This document shows positions 38,307-49,980 of a stretch of 64,000 bases of DNA, in pieces. The DNA lies in contig JARWKL010000011.1 in the NCBI GenBank assembly GCA_029961685.1, forward strand, positions 6,264,501 to 6,328,500, written 5' to 3'. This DNA comes from Aristolochia californica. Lineage: Eukaryota; Streptophyta; Magnoliopsida; Piperales; Aristolochiaceae. The notes beneath the pieces were generated by a model that saw only the letters and a list, made by a program, of their open reading frames with translations, was not told the DNA's origin and did no database searches. The stretch's first letter is position 1. Each line of letters begins with the position of its first letter. The translations under genes and the position numbers were made by a program.

Positions 38307-39929
38307 GTTTGTTCTTCTCATTTTAATTTGTTGATTTTGTTATCTTCAACTGGTCGTTGGTTCTCTAGTATATTGCTGCTACTTCCCATGGTATACTGAT
38401 GTCGTTAGCGTTTCATCAAGACGTGATAAACAGAACCTCTAGTATCATCCCTCTCATCTTCTCGACACTTAATGCTGAAATCAAATGGAATGCTCCCTTT
38501 GCAATCTCCTACGCATATCATTGCGGTCATGCCAGGTTCAAAGTACAAGGATGGTAGAATAACGAAAACGGAAGCACAATTGCTGGTTTCTTCTGATTGT
38601 TTCCTCTACTAGTGATTCTGGAGTCTGGTTTTGACGACTACCTTCCTAGACTCATGCTAGCATTTCACTTATTTCTAGAATTTTTTTTTTTTTTTAGTTG
38701 GTTGCTTATCCTATCTTCTGAAACGGGTCTATTATAGGTAAAACATTGCCACTTAGGAGGGATCTTTGGTTATGTTTTTGGCAGAAAAATCAGCATGGTT
38801 CATCGTAACATAACAAACGATATCTTATCAGCGAGATTACAATGCTTGATAGAATACTTGATTATTTTTACGGCTAGAAGATTTCATGGTTGGCATGCTT
38901 TGTTAATCTACTGTCAACAATGAAAGTTGTTGTCGACGCTGTCGATTTCTCGACTTATCTCACGTTTGGGTTGTTTTTCTCCTCTAGCAAGCCGAAACTA
39001 TCTTAGCTAGTTGCTGAATTGACGGGATTACTTTTCTTCACTGCATTGTTGGATATCTTCAGTCAAACAGTTGTCAATTACAAGTGGTTTCTTCCTCATC
39101 CAGCAGGTCATGCGTTGGACATTACGTTGTTGTCATCTTGGTATAATTGATCTTGCTGGAGCTGCGATCTTTGCATCTGTTGCGTTATTTTGAATATCTT
39201 CTGAGTCTTCGACAATAAGCTATCCTTGTTGATTGATCTCGGTGATATTTTTGGAAGATCCTTACTGCTCCTGAGCTACTAGCTAACTACTCTTATTTTT
39301 GAGTTTGATCTTTGGCTCGTTGATCAAGCCTAACTTGAATTGTTAATCTCGGATTTATTGTTGTTAATCTAGGAAGACTTCTACTCCTTAATTAGGTCCA
39401 GCTATTTCTGACTCGTCGGTTATCCTTGGTTCTGAAGACCAGCACTCATCCATCTTACTCATCTTCTATCAGACTGGAATCTTCTCTTGACTCAGTGATT
39501 GGTTTGAATGTAATCTATTGAGTTGCTATTCTTCTGGTACTGGGTCACTCTGCCGGGTTGAGGACTATCACCACATCCAACTTGACTCAGCTCATTATTC
39601 TAAGTTATTATTGTTCTATTTGCAAGCTTAGCTCTTATTAATATGAGTCTGATTCAGCCTAACTTAGATTGACTCATTAAGTTACCTCGGGTCAACTCAG
39701 ACTCGACTCGGACTGAGTCAACTCGAACTCAAGTTAGCCTGACTCAGTCCACTAGCTCTTTGCCTTTGTTATACTAGTTTGGGTCCCGAGTACTATAGTT
39801 ATTCCTCCTGTGACTCGACTATATTGCTCTAATACCTAACTCGGCTTGACTCTATCGCTAGCCTCAATCTTACTCGATCCCTTGGCTCTAGCTTGATTAT
39901 TATATTGGATTTTTGGTAGCTTATTACTC
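38307..39929 (+). other. Non-coding sequence possibly part of element J
   Basis: T/C-rich with many GACTCG/ACTCAG motifs (dense at 39640-39740). Resembles nothing coding. It may be a longer internal region of J, but the only firm match to family X begins near 39930. Confidence 0.35.
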
Positions 39930-41029
39930 TGTTCTAGCTTATTATTATTTGGTGCACATCTTCCTTATTCAAGGATGGACTTGTTGTAGATTAATTCATG
40001 TGTCCTTATTACTCTTAAGGACTCTCATTACTTGGTATAAGTTATTTGTACAGTGGCCCATATCCGCTACTATTATTGTGTCTCTTTGACAGAGACACTA
40101 TTATAGAAGGACTCCTTGGTTGCTGACTATTGTCAAGATTGGCTCATATGATGGAGATTTGAATAAAGCACATGGTGGCCCTAGCATCTTATCTTCCTGT
40201 GATTCTCTTTACTGCCTTTATTTGACTCTCACTTACCACTTTTGCCAAACCTTTTTGGAGTATTGCATTGGTTGGTCCCTTTGTTTATATGAGTGTTTTA
40301 AGTCATTTGAGACTTTTTTATTGGTACTCGTAGGTCTTTTATCGTCGTCTTGTGGATGACAGACACTATCCACTTTAGTGATTATTATCACTATATTTGG
40401 TCAAAATCCTTGAGGTCGGTTTCGACTTCTTTTTTTCACCTACTTCTACCCTTTGAGAATTGATGCCCGATGTTGGGACACCGTGATGGAGGAGATTATT
40501 ACCACATCTTATTATTTGTTAAAAATACTTCAAAACAATGCCTATAGACCCACTACCTAAAAAGTATAGGCCAGTTTGAGTCAAGTCTTTTTTCACCCAA
40601 TATGTGTTTTTTGAGTTACCCTTAGAAAGTGAGTAGTCTCTTTGTTGTGGCCTCCAATTGGGCTACTTTTTCACTTTTGAAATTGAGTGGAGTGTGTTTT
40701 AGACTATCGTTTTGACTAGTGGACTACCATTTTTATACGGCTAGAAGTGATTTTTTTCATACTATTATATTATGCCAGTTGGTCTTTTGGTAAAGAACAA
40801 AGATATCTCCAACTTAAGGGGCAGTGTTGGAAGATATGATGTAATTGAGGTGGACTACAAGTTTTTATATGAGAAAAATTCTAAGTCGGCATATTATCTA
40901 TAAGACATATCTCATCATAAGGACAAGTTACAGACATCCTTACAAAGTTAGTCACTCACAAGATACTCTCCACCAATTACAACAAGCTAGGCATTTATGA
41001 TGTTTTCTCACCCTCAGCTTGAGGGGGAG
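39930..41029 (+). mobile_element. Family X-related element J, 3' internal region
   Basis: Ordered blocks match the interior of element F (54700-55406): ATTGTG[GT]CTCTTTG, CATCTTATCTTCCT, TATTTGACTCTCAC, TGGGTGTTTTAAGTC-like, GACACCGTGATG[AG]. A further block (40505-40815) matches B and D. Purine tract plus LTR start occurs at 40811-40830 and again at 41016-41035. Confidence 0.7.
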
Positions 41030-41300
41030 TGTTAGAAGATGGATTCAAGCCCACACGACCAAGGAGAAGGCCCACACATCCAATAGAGGCGGAATGATGG
41101 TAAATAAGAAGTCATCTCATAATGATTGCATTGATATAATTAGTTTAATTTTCTTGTCTCTTCTTCACTCTTATAGGGTAAAGGGTATTTTTGTAATATT
41201 GTATTTTATTAATCTACAAATAGAGCTTAAGGGGGAGGTTTTAGATACGAGTTTCTAGTTAGCTATTGGTTTCTATTGTAATTCTGAAGATGCTCTCACA
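41030..41300 (+). mobile_element. Element J 3' LTR, end unclear
   Basis: The start TGTTAGAAGATGG and the ACGACCAAGG..GGCCCACAC block are family X. From about 41100 it follows the solo LTR at 12655-12914 instead (CTTCTTCACTC, AAGGGTAT, GGGGGAGG). J therefore belongs to a distinct LTR subtype. No CA end or target duplication was found. Confidence 0.5.
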
Positions 41301-41399
41301 CATGGATCTTGAGACAAAAAGTTTGTTGATTTCATTCTTAAGATGTTTAAATACATGTATTACATCATGTCAACATATCAACAAAACGAAAAGCAAGAT

Positions 41400-42130
41400 G
41401 TCATCAGTTATCAACTAAACAAAGACCACATGGTTATCGAGCAAGAATGAGGAGAAACATAAAAAATAGGTCTTCCCATCACAAGAAGCAAAAAGATCCT
41501 CAATGGGATCGAGGAAGTCTACATCTTAGCCACCTGGTGCCGGACACCATCACCAGGAGACAGGACAGGAGTGTGCTCAGTAACTGAGGTGTTTGTACCC
41601 CAACCAAGTCTGGAGTCTTCTCAATCTCAATAAGTGAAACAGTTCTTGAGGGCAGGAGAGTGATCAACACGAGGTGGCAGACATGAAGAATCACCGTGCC
41701 AGATGGATCTTAGCAACCTTCACTGCTTTTTGAGCATCGAATGGCCCAATCTGATCTCCCATAGTCTCTACCAGAGCATCCTCAGTACAGTACCTTCCTA
41801 TGGGGGACATAAGAATCTGAGAAGCTTGATTAATGATCTCAAGCTCGTCTAGGCCTTGACTACCACAAACCACATCCTCTTGCTATGCCTTCTCCATCTC
41901 TTCTATGCTCTCCTCTTGCTCTTGAGCTTGACCCTCTCTTGTCTGTCACAGCCTCCTCCCTATCGTCTACTTTGTCATCAGGCCCCTATTCTATCTCCTC
42001 CTCCACAGCAATCCCATGATAGTTGTGGATTGCATCCACTTTCTTGTCAAGAGTTCTCACTCTCAAATAGTAACTCTTTTAAGTACGAATGCTAGGCAAA
42101 CAGTAATTCCTTTAATTTTTGCCTCCACCT
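41400..42130 (-). pseudogene. Unrecognised minus-strand coding-like remnant
   Basis: Two adjoining minus-strand frames (41500-41694 and 41691-41873) have even composition and contain DELEIINQASQILMSPIGRYC and AQKAVKVAKIHLAR. I do not recognise the family. The position between retroelements suggests another transposon remnant. No function is assigned. Confidence 0.25.
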
Positions 42131-42349
42131 TCAACAATTGAATTCCCATTTGGGCTTTTATATCCCCCCTCCCAAACCTTTAAACCTAGTTCAGTCCGGA
42201 TTTTTTAAAAGCTTTCCTAAGGGAGAGATTTTGTACAAATGTCAACAACCCATTGTTCTTGTGGCAAAAAAATTCATACAAAATCCAAATACACATATCA
42301 TAAAAGAGAAAATCATTAGTCTTTAGATAGAATAACCCAAAATCTAAGT

Positions 42350-43440
42350 ACCCCTTAACTACCTAAAATTCCTTTTGACATCTATCACATGGGACTCTTT
42401 TAGGTCAGATTGAAACCTAATTTTGTCAACACTTTTGCCAGCCTGATCATTGTAAAGTTTGTCTGAAGAGCTAGTTGGGGCACTTCTCTTATAATCTATG
42501 TTATATTTCTTTAATAAGTCTCAAATGTATTTTGGTTGTGTTATATAGATTCACATATGTTTGATTTGAAATCATAGGAAGAAATTCAATTCCCCTATCA
42601 TGCTAATGTCAAATTCATTTTGTATTAGGTCTAAAAATTATTTACAAAATAATCATTTGTGAAACTAAATACTCTATCTTCTACATAGGTTTGTAAAACC
42701 AAAATATGTAAGCTCCTATTCTGTGTAGTATTTGCTTTTCCTCTTGAAAAATTGTTTTCAATCAAGAACTTACTCAGCCTATTAGACCCTGCCCTAGGAG
42801 ATTGTTTCAACCCATTAGATTCCCTTTTAATCTTAAATACATGATTGGGTCTTCAAAATTGTGGGTTGAGCAACACACATTTCTTCCTTAGTGGGTCTAT
42901 TCAAGAAAGCTGATTTAAACATGCAAAGGCTAAGAATATCCTAATTGCTTCTAGTCTAGACATCAGAGCATGTGAAATTTGAAGTCAAGGTTTGGTTTCT
43001 CCTATTGAATACTCTATAGGCCTTACTCCTTCAATAACCCATAAAAAAAAATTCATCTAATTTGGAGTCAAGTTTGTCCAAGTGATACTTTGTGTTTGGG
43101 ATGTAACGACTACATCCAAACGTCCTCAACTACCCAATAGAGGGTTCCCTACCATTCTAGAACTCATATGGAATGTTTCTTAAGATGGGTCTTAAATAGA
43201 CTATTAATTTATGTAGCAAGAAGTGCAAACCGATTCAGCCAAAGATGAATTTATTTAGCATGGTTCAAGACATCTTTTAAAGGGCCCTATTTTTCCTTCC
43301 ATACACTCCATTGACTTAGGGTGTCCTAGTATTTAAAATTTAAATTTATACCTTTCTCTTCACAAAACTTCTCAAATTATCTCCCAAATTGATAACCTCT
43401 ATCACTTCAAAGCATGGTGTGCATTAAGAATGATATGTAG
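42350..43440 (-). pseudogene. Copia element N remnant: integrase C-terminus to reverse transcriptase
   Basis: Translated on the minus strand in shifting frames, it gives a LRTFGCxxYIPN-like block, SKLDE and YRVFN (integrase C-terminus). Farther on it gives FDISMIGELNFFL, IYITQPKYI, DLLKKYN and SSSDKLYNDQAG (reverse transcriptase, end of the palm). Much of the reverse transcriptase between is deleted. The GELNFFLG-type wording and order resemble SIRE-type copia elements. Stops are frequent. Confidence 0.65.
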
Positions 43441-45278
43441 CCCAAAAAACCCCCAAAGTAATTTTCTCGAAGCATACTCATTCGACCAACACATAACCAA
43501 TTGGATAACCCATACAAAAGGGAATAAAGAAGCTCATGCTAGAAATCACATAATTCAAAGCACTTAGTTTCACAATTTGACCAAGAAAAGCTCAACACAT
43601 AAAGCAAGCAAAGCCCCAATAAAGAAAGGGAAAAGAAAATAAAATAAAATAGAAAGAAAGAAGGAAAGATGGTCATCTAACCAGACATCATTTGTTTGAC
43701 CGGACAAGAAAGCAAATCCCAATAAAGGCAAAAAAAAAAAAAAAAAAAAGGAAAAGAAGGTACATGAAGAAAGTTATCCACCAAGTTAGTGTCAACTAGA
43801 CAACCCATGCAAAAAGGATATAAGGGAAGAAGGAATGATAAAGAAGATCATCTATATGAATCATATCAATGGAACATTGCATACAAAATTCCCAAGAGGA
43901 TTAGATAAAGCCCAAACCGGTCGATTGATGCTCGACCGAACAACTAGAGAAAGAAAAGTCTCTATTGGAAATAATATGCTAGAATGATCGTAGGTGCAAG
44001 GCACACAAAGTTATGAAAAAGAAGAAGGACTAGTAAAAAAAGTCTCTATTCAGAGTGGTTTGCTCAGTCGACTAATTGACTAGTTTAAATTAAGTCAAAC
44101 GAGAAAGAGACATATAATAAATATTGATTGACTGAGTTAGAGTCACCCCATAATGCATTCGAGAAAAGTTGTGGGACAAGATTGAAGGCTTCAATTTGGT
44201 CAAGATAGGTCTCTAAAATCTATAAGTGACCTATCCAAGTGATTAGCAGCTCATGAGGAGAATTTTAATTATTTTTTCATGATTTCTAATTAAGATTTCA
44301 TCAAGTTTTTAAAAAGGACAAAAGGTTTCTTTCCAACTCAATGGTTCAAAATTTGAACATCGAGAACTTGTCAATTAGAGTTATTTTCACCCCAAACCAC
44401 GATTCTCTCAACTCCTAAATAAAAAAACCACTCTTAAGCACTCTCACACAATGAAATTGAAATCTTAAAGGTCACACAGTAAAAAACAAAGAATTTCTTA
44501 TGCTTTTACTTCGAAATCTCATTTTTAGCCTTATTCTTGCTAGATTTTGTGCACTATTCTTTTGAAATCATATTGATTATTCTAGAAAAAAATTCAAGTG
44601 GCTTTTAGATTGATTTGAAATTACCCAAGGCATTTGAAGGAGTATAGCTATTTGCAAGACCGGTTTTCAAAATCTAAGCATCACTATGCTCATACTTTGA
44701 ACACTCTTGATGGATCTTGCTATAGTAAATCTGAACTCAAATATTTAGATCCCTCACTAGTGTACTTGCATCATGAAATCAATTTTAAGTCGAGTGCTAT
44801 AGGACTCCTGCCATTTGAATAACCAATCCAATTTACACCATGCTTATATTTTGAAATTTGGTTGTTTAGGTCCCTTTAGATACTATATACATTGAATAAA
44901 AACTTAGGATTGGTCTGTCTATTTATTTGTGTTTGAATGGTGAAACTTACCAATTTGAGATGCACTTACATGTGTTGAAGTAAAAGCAAGTAACCTTTGT
45001 AATTTGGGTCAAGCCTTAGCAAGGCAAGACACCCTCACCTCAAGTTGATAGAGAGTAGCTCATGTGGTTGTGGAGAAGCTATTATAAAATCTATTGTGGA
45101 TCTAAGCTACTACTTAGTTGATTGTTGAATTCCCAAGGGAAAGAGGTTGAGAAACCTTGCTACTATTTCTACTGCCAAGCCATTAGACCTTGTGTAGGGA
45201 AGTGGTATAAAAAAAATCCCCTTGTGGGCCTAGGCCTCTATGCCTAGCAAGCTACTGCCACAAATCCCAACAGTTTAT
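43441..45278 (+). repeat. Diverged long LTR-like sequence related to that of element E
   Basis: Ordered similarity to 46980-48160: the GATCATCTATATGAAT block, the segment near 44225-44330 against 47590-47690 (ATGTGATTA-type, TTTTTTCATGA, GATTTCAT[CT][AG]AGTTTT) and the TTCTCTCAACTC stretch. A poly-A run lies at 43732-43750. No coding. An old long LTR is the likeliest reading. Confidence 0.4.
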
Positions 45279-45683
45279 TGTTGAATTTATGAAAAAGAGA
45301 AAAACTTCATTGACTTAATGTAATCAGAGTACATGAACCTCTGTTCATAATAGAGGAAGGTAGTAGAGTCTTATTACAATTAAACTACCTTTGTCCCTAC
45401 TAAATCCAAACTCTAACACTTAAAGATAAGTCCTAACATAATTTAAAAAATCTAATATAAATAGAAGACTAACATGACTAAAACACCTTTAAACTGAAAC
45501 TCTTTTATGAGGCCTACTTCCATAATAATTTTGGCTCTGTAAGACTTCTTATTGTGAAAGACTCATCAAGCCACCTCGTGTGATCATAGTGGGTCCATTT
45601 CTTATGGGCTTGGGCTCATCTTCCAACACAATTGGATATGTGGGCCTTCCTTGGTTGTGTGGGCTTGGGACCATCTTCCAACA
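45279..45683 (-). mobile_element. Family X solo LTR I (405 bp)
   Basis: It starts TGTTGAATTTATG and ends CTTCCAACA as read on the plus strand, with a perfect 5-bp duplication TTTAT (45274-45278 and 45684-45688). There is no internal region, so it is a product of LTR-LTR recombination. The body includes the TATA palindrome at about 45336-45354 and two copies of the CTTCCAACA end block. Confidence 0.94.
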
Positions 45684-46130
45684 TTTATTTATGCAGGATT
45701 GCCTAATTAACTAGTTACTTAATGTAAATTTAAGTGAGAGAATGCAACTATTAGTTGGATGTTGTGGTCAATTGAGTGGCATAAGTCTTTGTATTGTTAA
45801 CATTGTAATTCACCTTAGAGACTATTTTCTAGATATGTCATAGGCAACCTAAACTTAGTGGAGACTCAAGGTGATAAAATATTTCGGGGAGGGGGGAGGG
45901 GTGTTCTAGAAATATTTAGAAGGATTATGAACCACCAAATAATCGTATGTATGTTTTTTGTTTAAATGCTTGTATGACCACTTTGATTACTTGTGCTTGA
46001 ACATTGATTGTAAATTACATGCACACATTCATCTAATTGAAGCAATAAACACACATAGGATTTAAGCATAAAGGAGTAAAAAATAGCAGCTAAATTTAAC
46101 AAGCCTACTCTCCCTCCTCCCTCAAGGTTT
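45684..46130. other. No recognised gene
   Basis: Contains a GGGGAGGGGGGAGGGG run at about 45887-45902. Probably retroelement-derived. Confidence 0.4.
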
Positions 46131-46980
46131 GTTCCTCATATGACCTAACATGTTCCTCCTTACTCGTAGCATTTTAGGATTATTTCTTACATTTTGTCCT
46201 ACATTCACAAATATTAAGGGTTTGTGAGATACCTTTCATTGAGTCCATTGGAATTACCCCTTTTTCTTTTACCACATGGATTGACCTCGTTTCGTGGTCA
46301 TCTTGTTTTTGTACCAACAATCTATGTTGGCATGACCCCTCTTGCCACAATAGAGGCAAGTGACTGGTTTGCTTCTAGAGGTACACATCTAAGTTTACCA
46401 TAGAAGGTCTAGGGGCATTCTCGACATCAATGACATCCTAGACACTCCCATCATAACCTTAATGTGTCCAACTCTGCTTGACTCAAAGAGAATTTCTCAG
46501 AATCTATCTATAAACAATTTCTCTCTTTCCCAGAAGAGGCATACTTAGCCTTTAAGCCCTCATGCTCATCAGTACTTAAGCAACCAGCTTGCAATCATGC
46601 TACTTCTATATGCTCCTTAGTACAAGTGTATGCACACTTTGACTAGTTCTTCATTTTGGTTCATCTTTGGGAACACTTTATTGAAAATTTCATTTACTAT
46701 TAAATTATCAATTTTCTCTTCATTGAGTATTTTGGTTAAGCTTCTTGTTTTTGGCTAGAAGGTATTCATATTGTATGCACTTGTCATGTGCTTTGAATAG
46801 TTCTTCATTTTGGTTCATCTTTGGGACCACTTTATAGTGGATTTCATTTACTACTAAATTGTCAATTTTCTCTGGATTGAGTATTTTGATTTGAAGTATA
46901 CTTCATTTTATAATCCCATAAGTGTCATTTTTTGCCTCTTCTTCTTGGGAGGCTTGTGAGAGCTTCATCCCTTGTATCAA
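46131..46980 (-). pseudogene. Copia gag remnant with intact zinc knuckle (probably element N)
   Basis: The minus strand at 46314-46360 encodes TCLYCGKRGHANIDCW, a complete CX2CX4HX4C knuckle. Upstream in the gene, STDEHEGLKAKYASSGKERNCL fits the charged C-terminal part of SIRE-type gag. A 154-bp tandem duplication lies at about 46645-46890. Same strand and order as the integrase/reverse transcriptase remnant at 42350-43440, so one disrupted element is likely. Confidence 0.6.
46645..46890. repeat. 154-bp tandem duplication in gag remnant
   Basis: AGTTCTTCATTTTGGTTCAT begins at 46645 and 46799. The repeated block extends through CAATTTTCTCT..GAGTATTTTG. Confidence 0.8.
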
Positions 46981-48171
46981 GGACCATCCTAATGATCCAT
47001 GCAAAAAGGGAACACGTAGTTCAAACTAGAAAGTACACCGTCCAAATAACCCACTAACTAGCAATCGATTCCCTACATCCAAAAGAAAATGTAAAATCTC
47101 TTTGGAAGCAAAGTCTTGGACTGACCCCAAAAGGATGATCTGTGCATCAAGTAGAACAAAGGTAATCTATATGAATGGTATGGAGACAACCATTCAATTG
47201 ATGAAGAGAGAAAAAGTTGTTTATTAGTGTTTGTTCACCCAAACATTTGACTGCCAACCCAGTGTAGGGAAAAGAGAGAAAAACAAGGAAACAAGCAATG
47301 ACATAGGACTATTTAACTGGACAAACATCATACGAACAACCAAGAGAGAGAAAAGCTATCAGAAGGACTCATTTGACTAAGAATCTAAACAATAAATTAA
47401 ACACCCCAAATAGAGAAAAAGACATTATGACAAACCCACCAACCTATCTCCAATTCGATTGAAGAAAAAGGAAGGAACGATCACTGTGATCGGTCGAACA
47501 TACAGAAAGTGGCTAACCACATGTTCCAAAAAGCTATGGAAGAAGACTCAAAGCTTTGATCTAGACACTTTAGGTGTACAAATTATGTAAGTAACCTACC
47601 TATGTGATTAATAGTTAGTGAGAGATTTCAAGTATTTTTTCATGAATTTTTCATCATGATTTCATTGAGTTTTACAAAAGGGAAAAATATCCCTATTTGA
47701 GTTCAATGACTCTACTTTTTCACATGAAGAACTCATTTATTTTAGTTGTCTTCAACCCAACACAATCTCTCTCTCAATCACTAAGGGATCTAAAACCATT
47801 CCCTAAGTTCTCTATGCTTTGAAATCATTTTGGAGTTTGAATTTGGGTATTCAAAAAGAAAATCTTCAAAAGAGGTAAGTAGTTTCTATGCTAGTATTTT
47901 GATCCAAACAAAAAAACTATATTTCTCTTTCGCTTTTCTCTCATTTTCCATGGGCATCTAAATAAGAGAAAATAAACATATTTTCTTTCTTTTCTTTTCT
48001 TTTCTTTTCTTTTCTCTTTTCTTTTCTTTTCTTTTCTTTTCTTTTCTCTTTCTTTTTCTTTCTCTTTCTTTTCATTTCTCTCCACTTTCTATGTTCCAAA
48101 CATAGCCTAAGAGTTTTAAAATTTTAATTCTTGATTCACTCCCTTCTTAAGAAGCCATCTGAGCAAACAAT
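46981..48171 (+). repeat. Presumed long 5' LTR of copia element E
   Basis: It lies directly before the primer site of E and is related to 43441-44830. It contains a (TTTTC)n microsatellite (about 47980-48075). The left edge is uncertain, and no second E LTR is in the window. Confidence 0.45.
47980..48075. repeat. (TTTTC)n microsatellite
   Basis: TTTTC pentamers with CTTT variants. The lysine/glutamate-rich frame on the minus strand is an artefact. Confidence 0.95.
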
Positions 48172-48282
48172 TGGTATCAAAACAGGCTAAAACCTTTATT
48201 TGAGTTAAAATTTTCTTGATTTTGAAATCCGATTAAAATAAGATCTCTAGACAAATTGCTTCTTCCCAAAGGACAATCCACC

Positions 48283-49643
48283 AACCGTCCCTTATTATTT
48301 AATGGAGTTAATTATGGATATTGGAAGTTAAGAATGAAATTCTTCCTCCAATCCATGGATTGGGACATATGACATGTAACTAAGAATGGACCTTTTGAAG
48401 CCCAAAAGTTGGAAAATGACATTCAAGTCACAAAGGACTTTATGGAGCTGACTAGGGAAGATAAGGAGTTACTAAAAATAAACTCCACGACCATCAACCT
48501 ATTGTTGTTTGCTTTAGGACCAAACAAGTTCAATAGGGTCTCCACATGTACGACTGCAAAAGAAATTTGGGAAAAATTAGAGATCACAAATGAAGGTACC
48601 AGTAGAGTCAAGGACTCTAGAATTAGTTTATTGATTGTCCAATGTGATGAATTCAAAATTAAATTGAGAGATTGAATATATGAGATGAACTCTAGGTTCA
48701 CTCACTTTTAATTAATGAATTGAGCATCTTAGGAACGGAGATTTCACTCTATAGACAAAATGACAAGTTTCTCAAGGCACTTCCAAAGTCATGGGACATG
48801 AGGAAGATTGTCATTCATGAGAATGCTAACTTTAGGACAATGGGCTTGGAAGAACTTCTTGGAATTCTCCTTACGTATGAGATGGTACCTCAAGAAGTAG
48901 GGAAAGAACAACCCAAAATAAAAATTATTACTCTAAAGGCAAAAGCTAGTGCAGAGAATGACTCTAGTGAAGAAAGCTTCGATGAAGTGAGTTTTATAAC
49001 TAGACATCTACAAAGAATGTATAGAGAAAAAAAATTAGAAAAGGCCAAACCAGAACTCAAAATGACAAATCCTTTAAAAAATCTACCATTTGTTTTGAAT
49101 GTAGAAAACCAGTGCATAGAAGGAACAAATGCCTAAACGTTGAATGAAGAACCACATCCTAAAGCAAAGATCCAAGAACAAAAGAAGAAAGTCTTGATCT
49201 CAGCTTGGGTTGTTGTGGAAGAGGAATCAAGCCATTTCGATGAAGAAGAGAGTAATGTTGGACTCATGGCAATTGAACCCAATGAGGAGCCTACCACTTC
49301 GGATGAGGTAAGTGACTTGGACTATGAAAAAAACTTGAATTGATTTAAGAAAAATCAATGCATAATCTAAATAAGTACAAAGAAAAGTGCAATGCTCAAA
49401 GAAGAGTTTAGTGTCTTGAAGGAAGCAAATCAAACCCATATGGCCAATGCTTCAAGCCAAACTGCGTTGATAGACAAGCTATCATGTGATAGACTTATTT
49501 TAAAAAGAAGATCATAGATTTAGAAAAACAAGCCAAAGCTTTATCACAAAAAACCCAAACCTAGGAGGAAAGTTGGGAAGAACAAGAAAAGACAAATCAG
49601 TAAGTTCACTCCCATTCCTCACATTCAATGCCACTATTACAAT
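48283..49643 (+). pseudogene. Element E gag remnant
   Basis: It begins with RPLLFNGVNYGYWKLRMKFF (typical gag start). Next come NLLLFALGPNKFNRVSTC, AKEIWEKLEITNEGTS and KDSRISLLIVQCDEFKI, the UBN2 gag domain, then KALPKSWDMRKIVI and LLGILLTYEM. Frame breaks lie near 48375, 48676-48720 and 49137. The end runs into the zinc knuckle, whose codons are split at 49643 by element D; the second Cys is replaced by Tyr. Confidence 0.88.
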
Positions 49644-49980
49644 TATTGAAGAGTATATATGGAAGAGTCTTACATGACACTCATAGTAAGAAGTCTTATA
49701 GAGCCAGAATTAAAATGGTGGAGTCTAAGAAGAGTCTCATGGAAGGAGGCTTAACAGAAGAGTATCAGTTAATGGTGTTTTAGTTATATTCTTCTTCTAT
49801 TTATGTTCAGGTGTTCAATTGTTCTAGGACATAACTTTTAGTGTTTAACTTTGAGTGTAATTGGGATAAGAGTAGTTTAATTATCATTGGATTTACTTGT
49901 TTTCTCTATTATAAATAGAGTTTCATGTACTCAAATTAAAACAAATTAGTGAACTATTTCTCTTTTTTAAAAATTCAATT
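49644..49980 (+). repeat. Element D 5' LTR
   Basis: Starts TATTGAAGAG, ends TTCAATT (from TTCAACA). TATA palindrome at about 49906-49923. Confidence 0.9.

Noticed and set aside
47891..48085. Lysine/glutamate-rich minus-strand frame
   Set aside because: Produced by the TTTTC repeat; no protein support.
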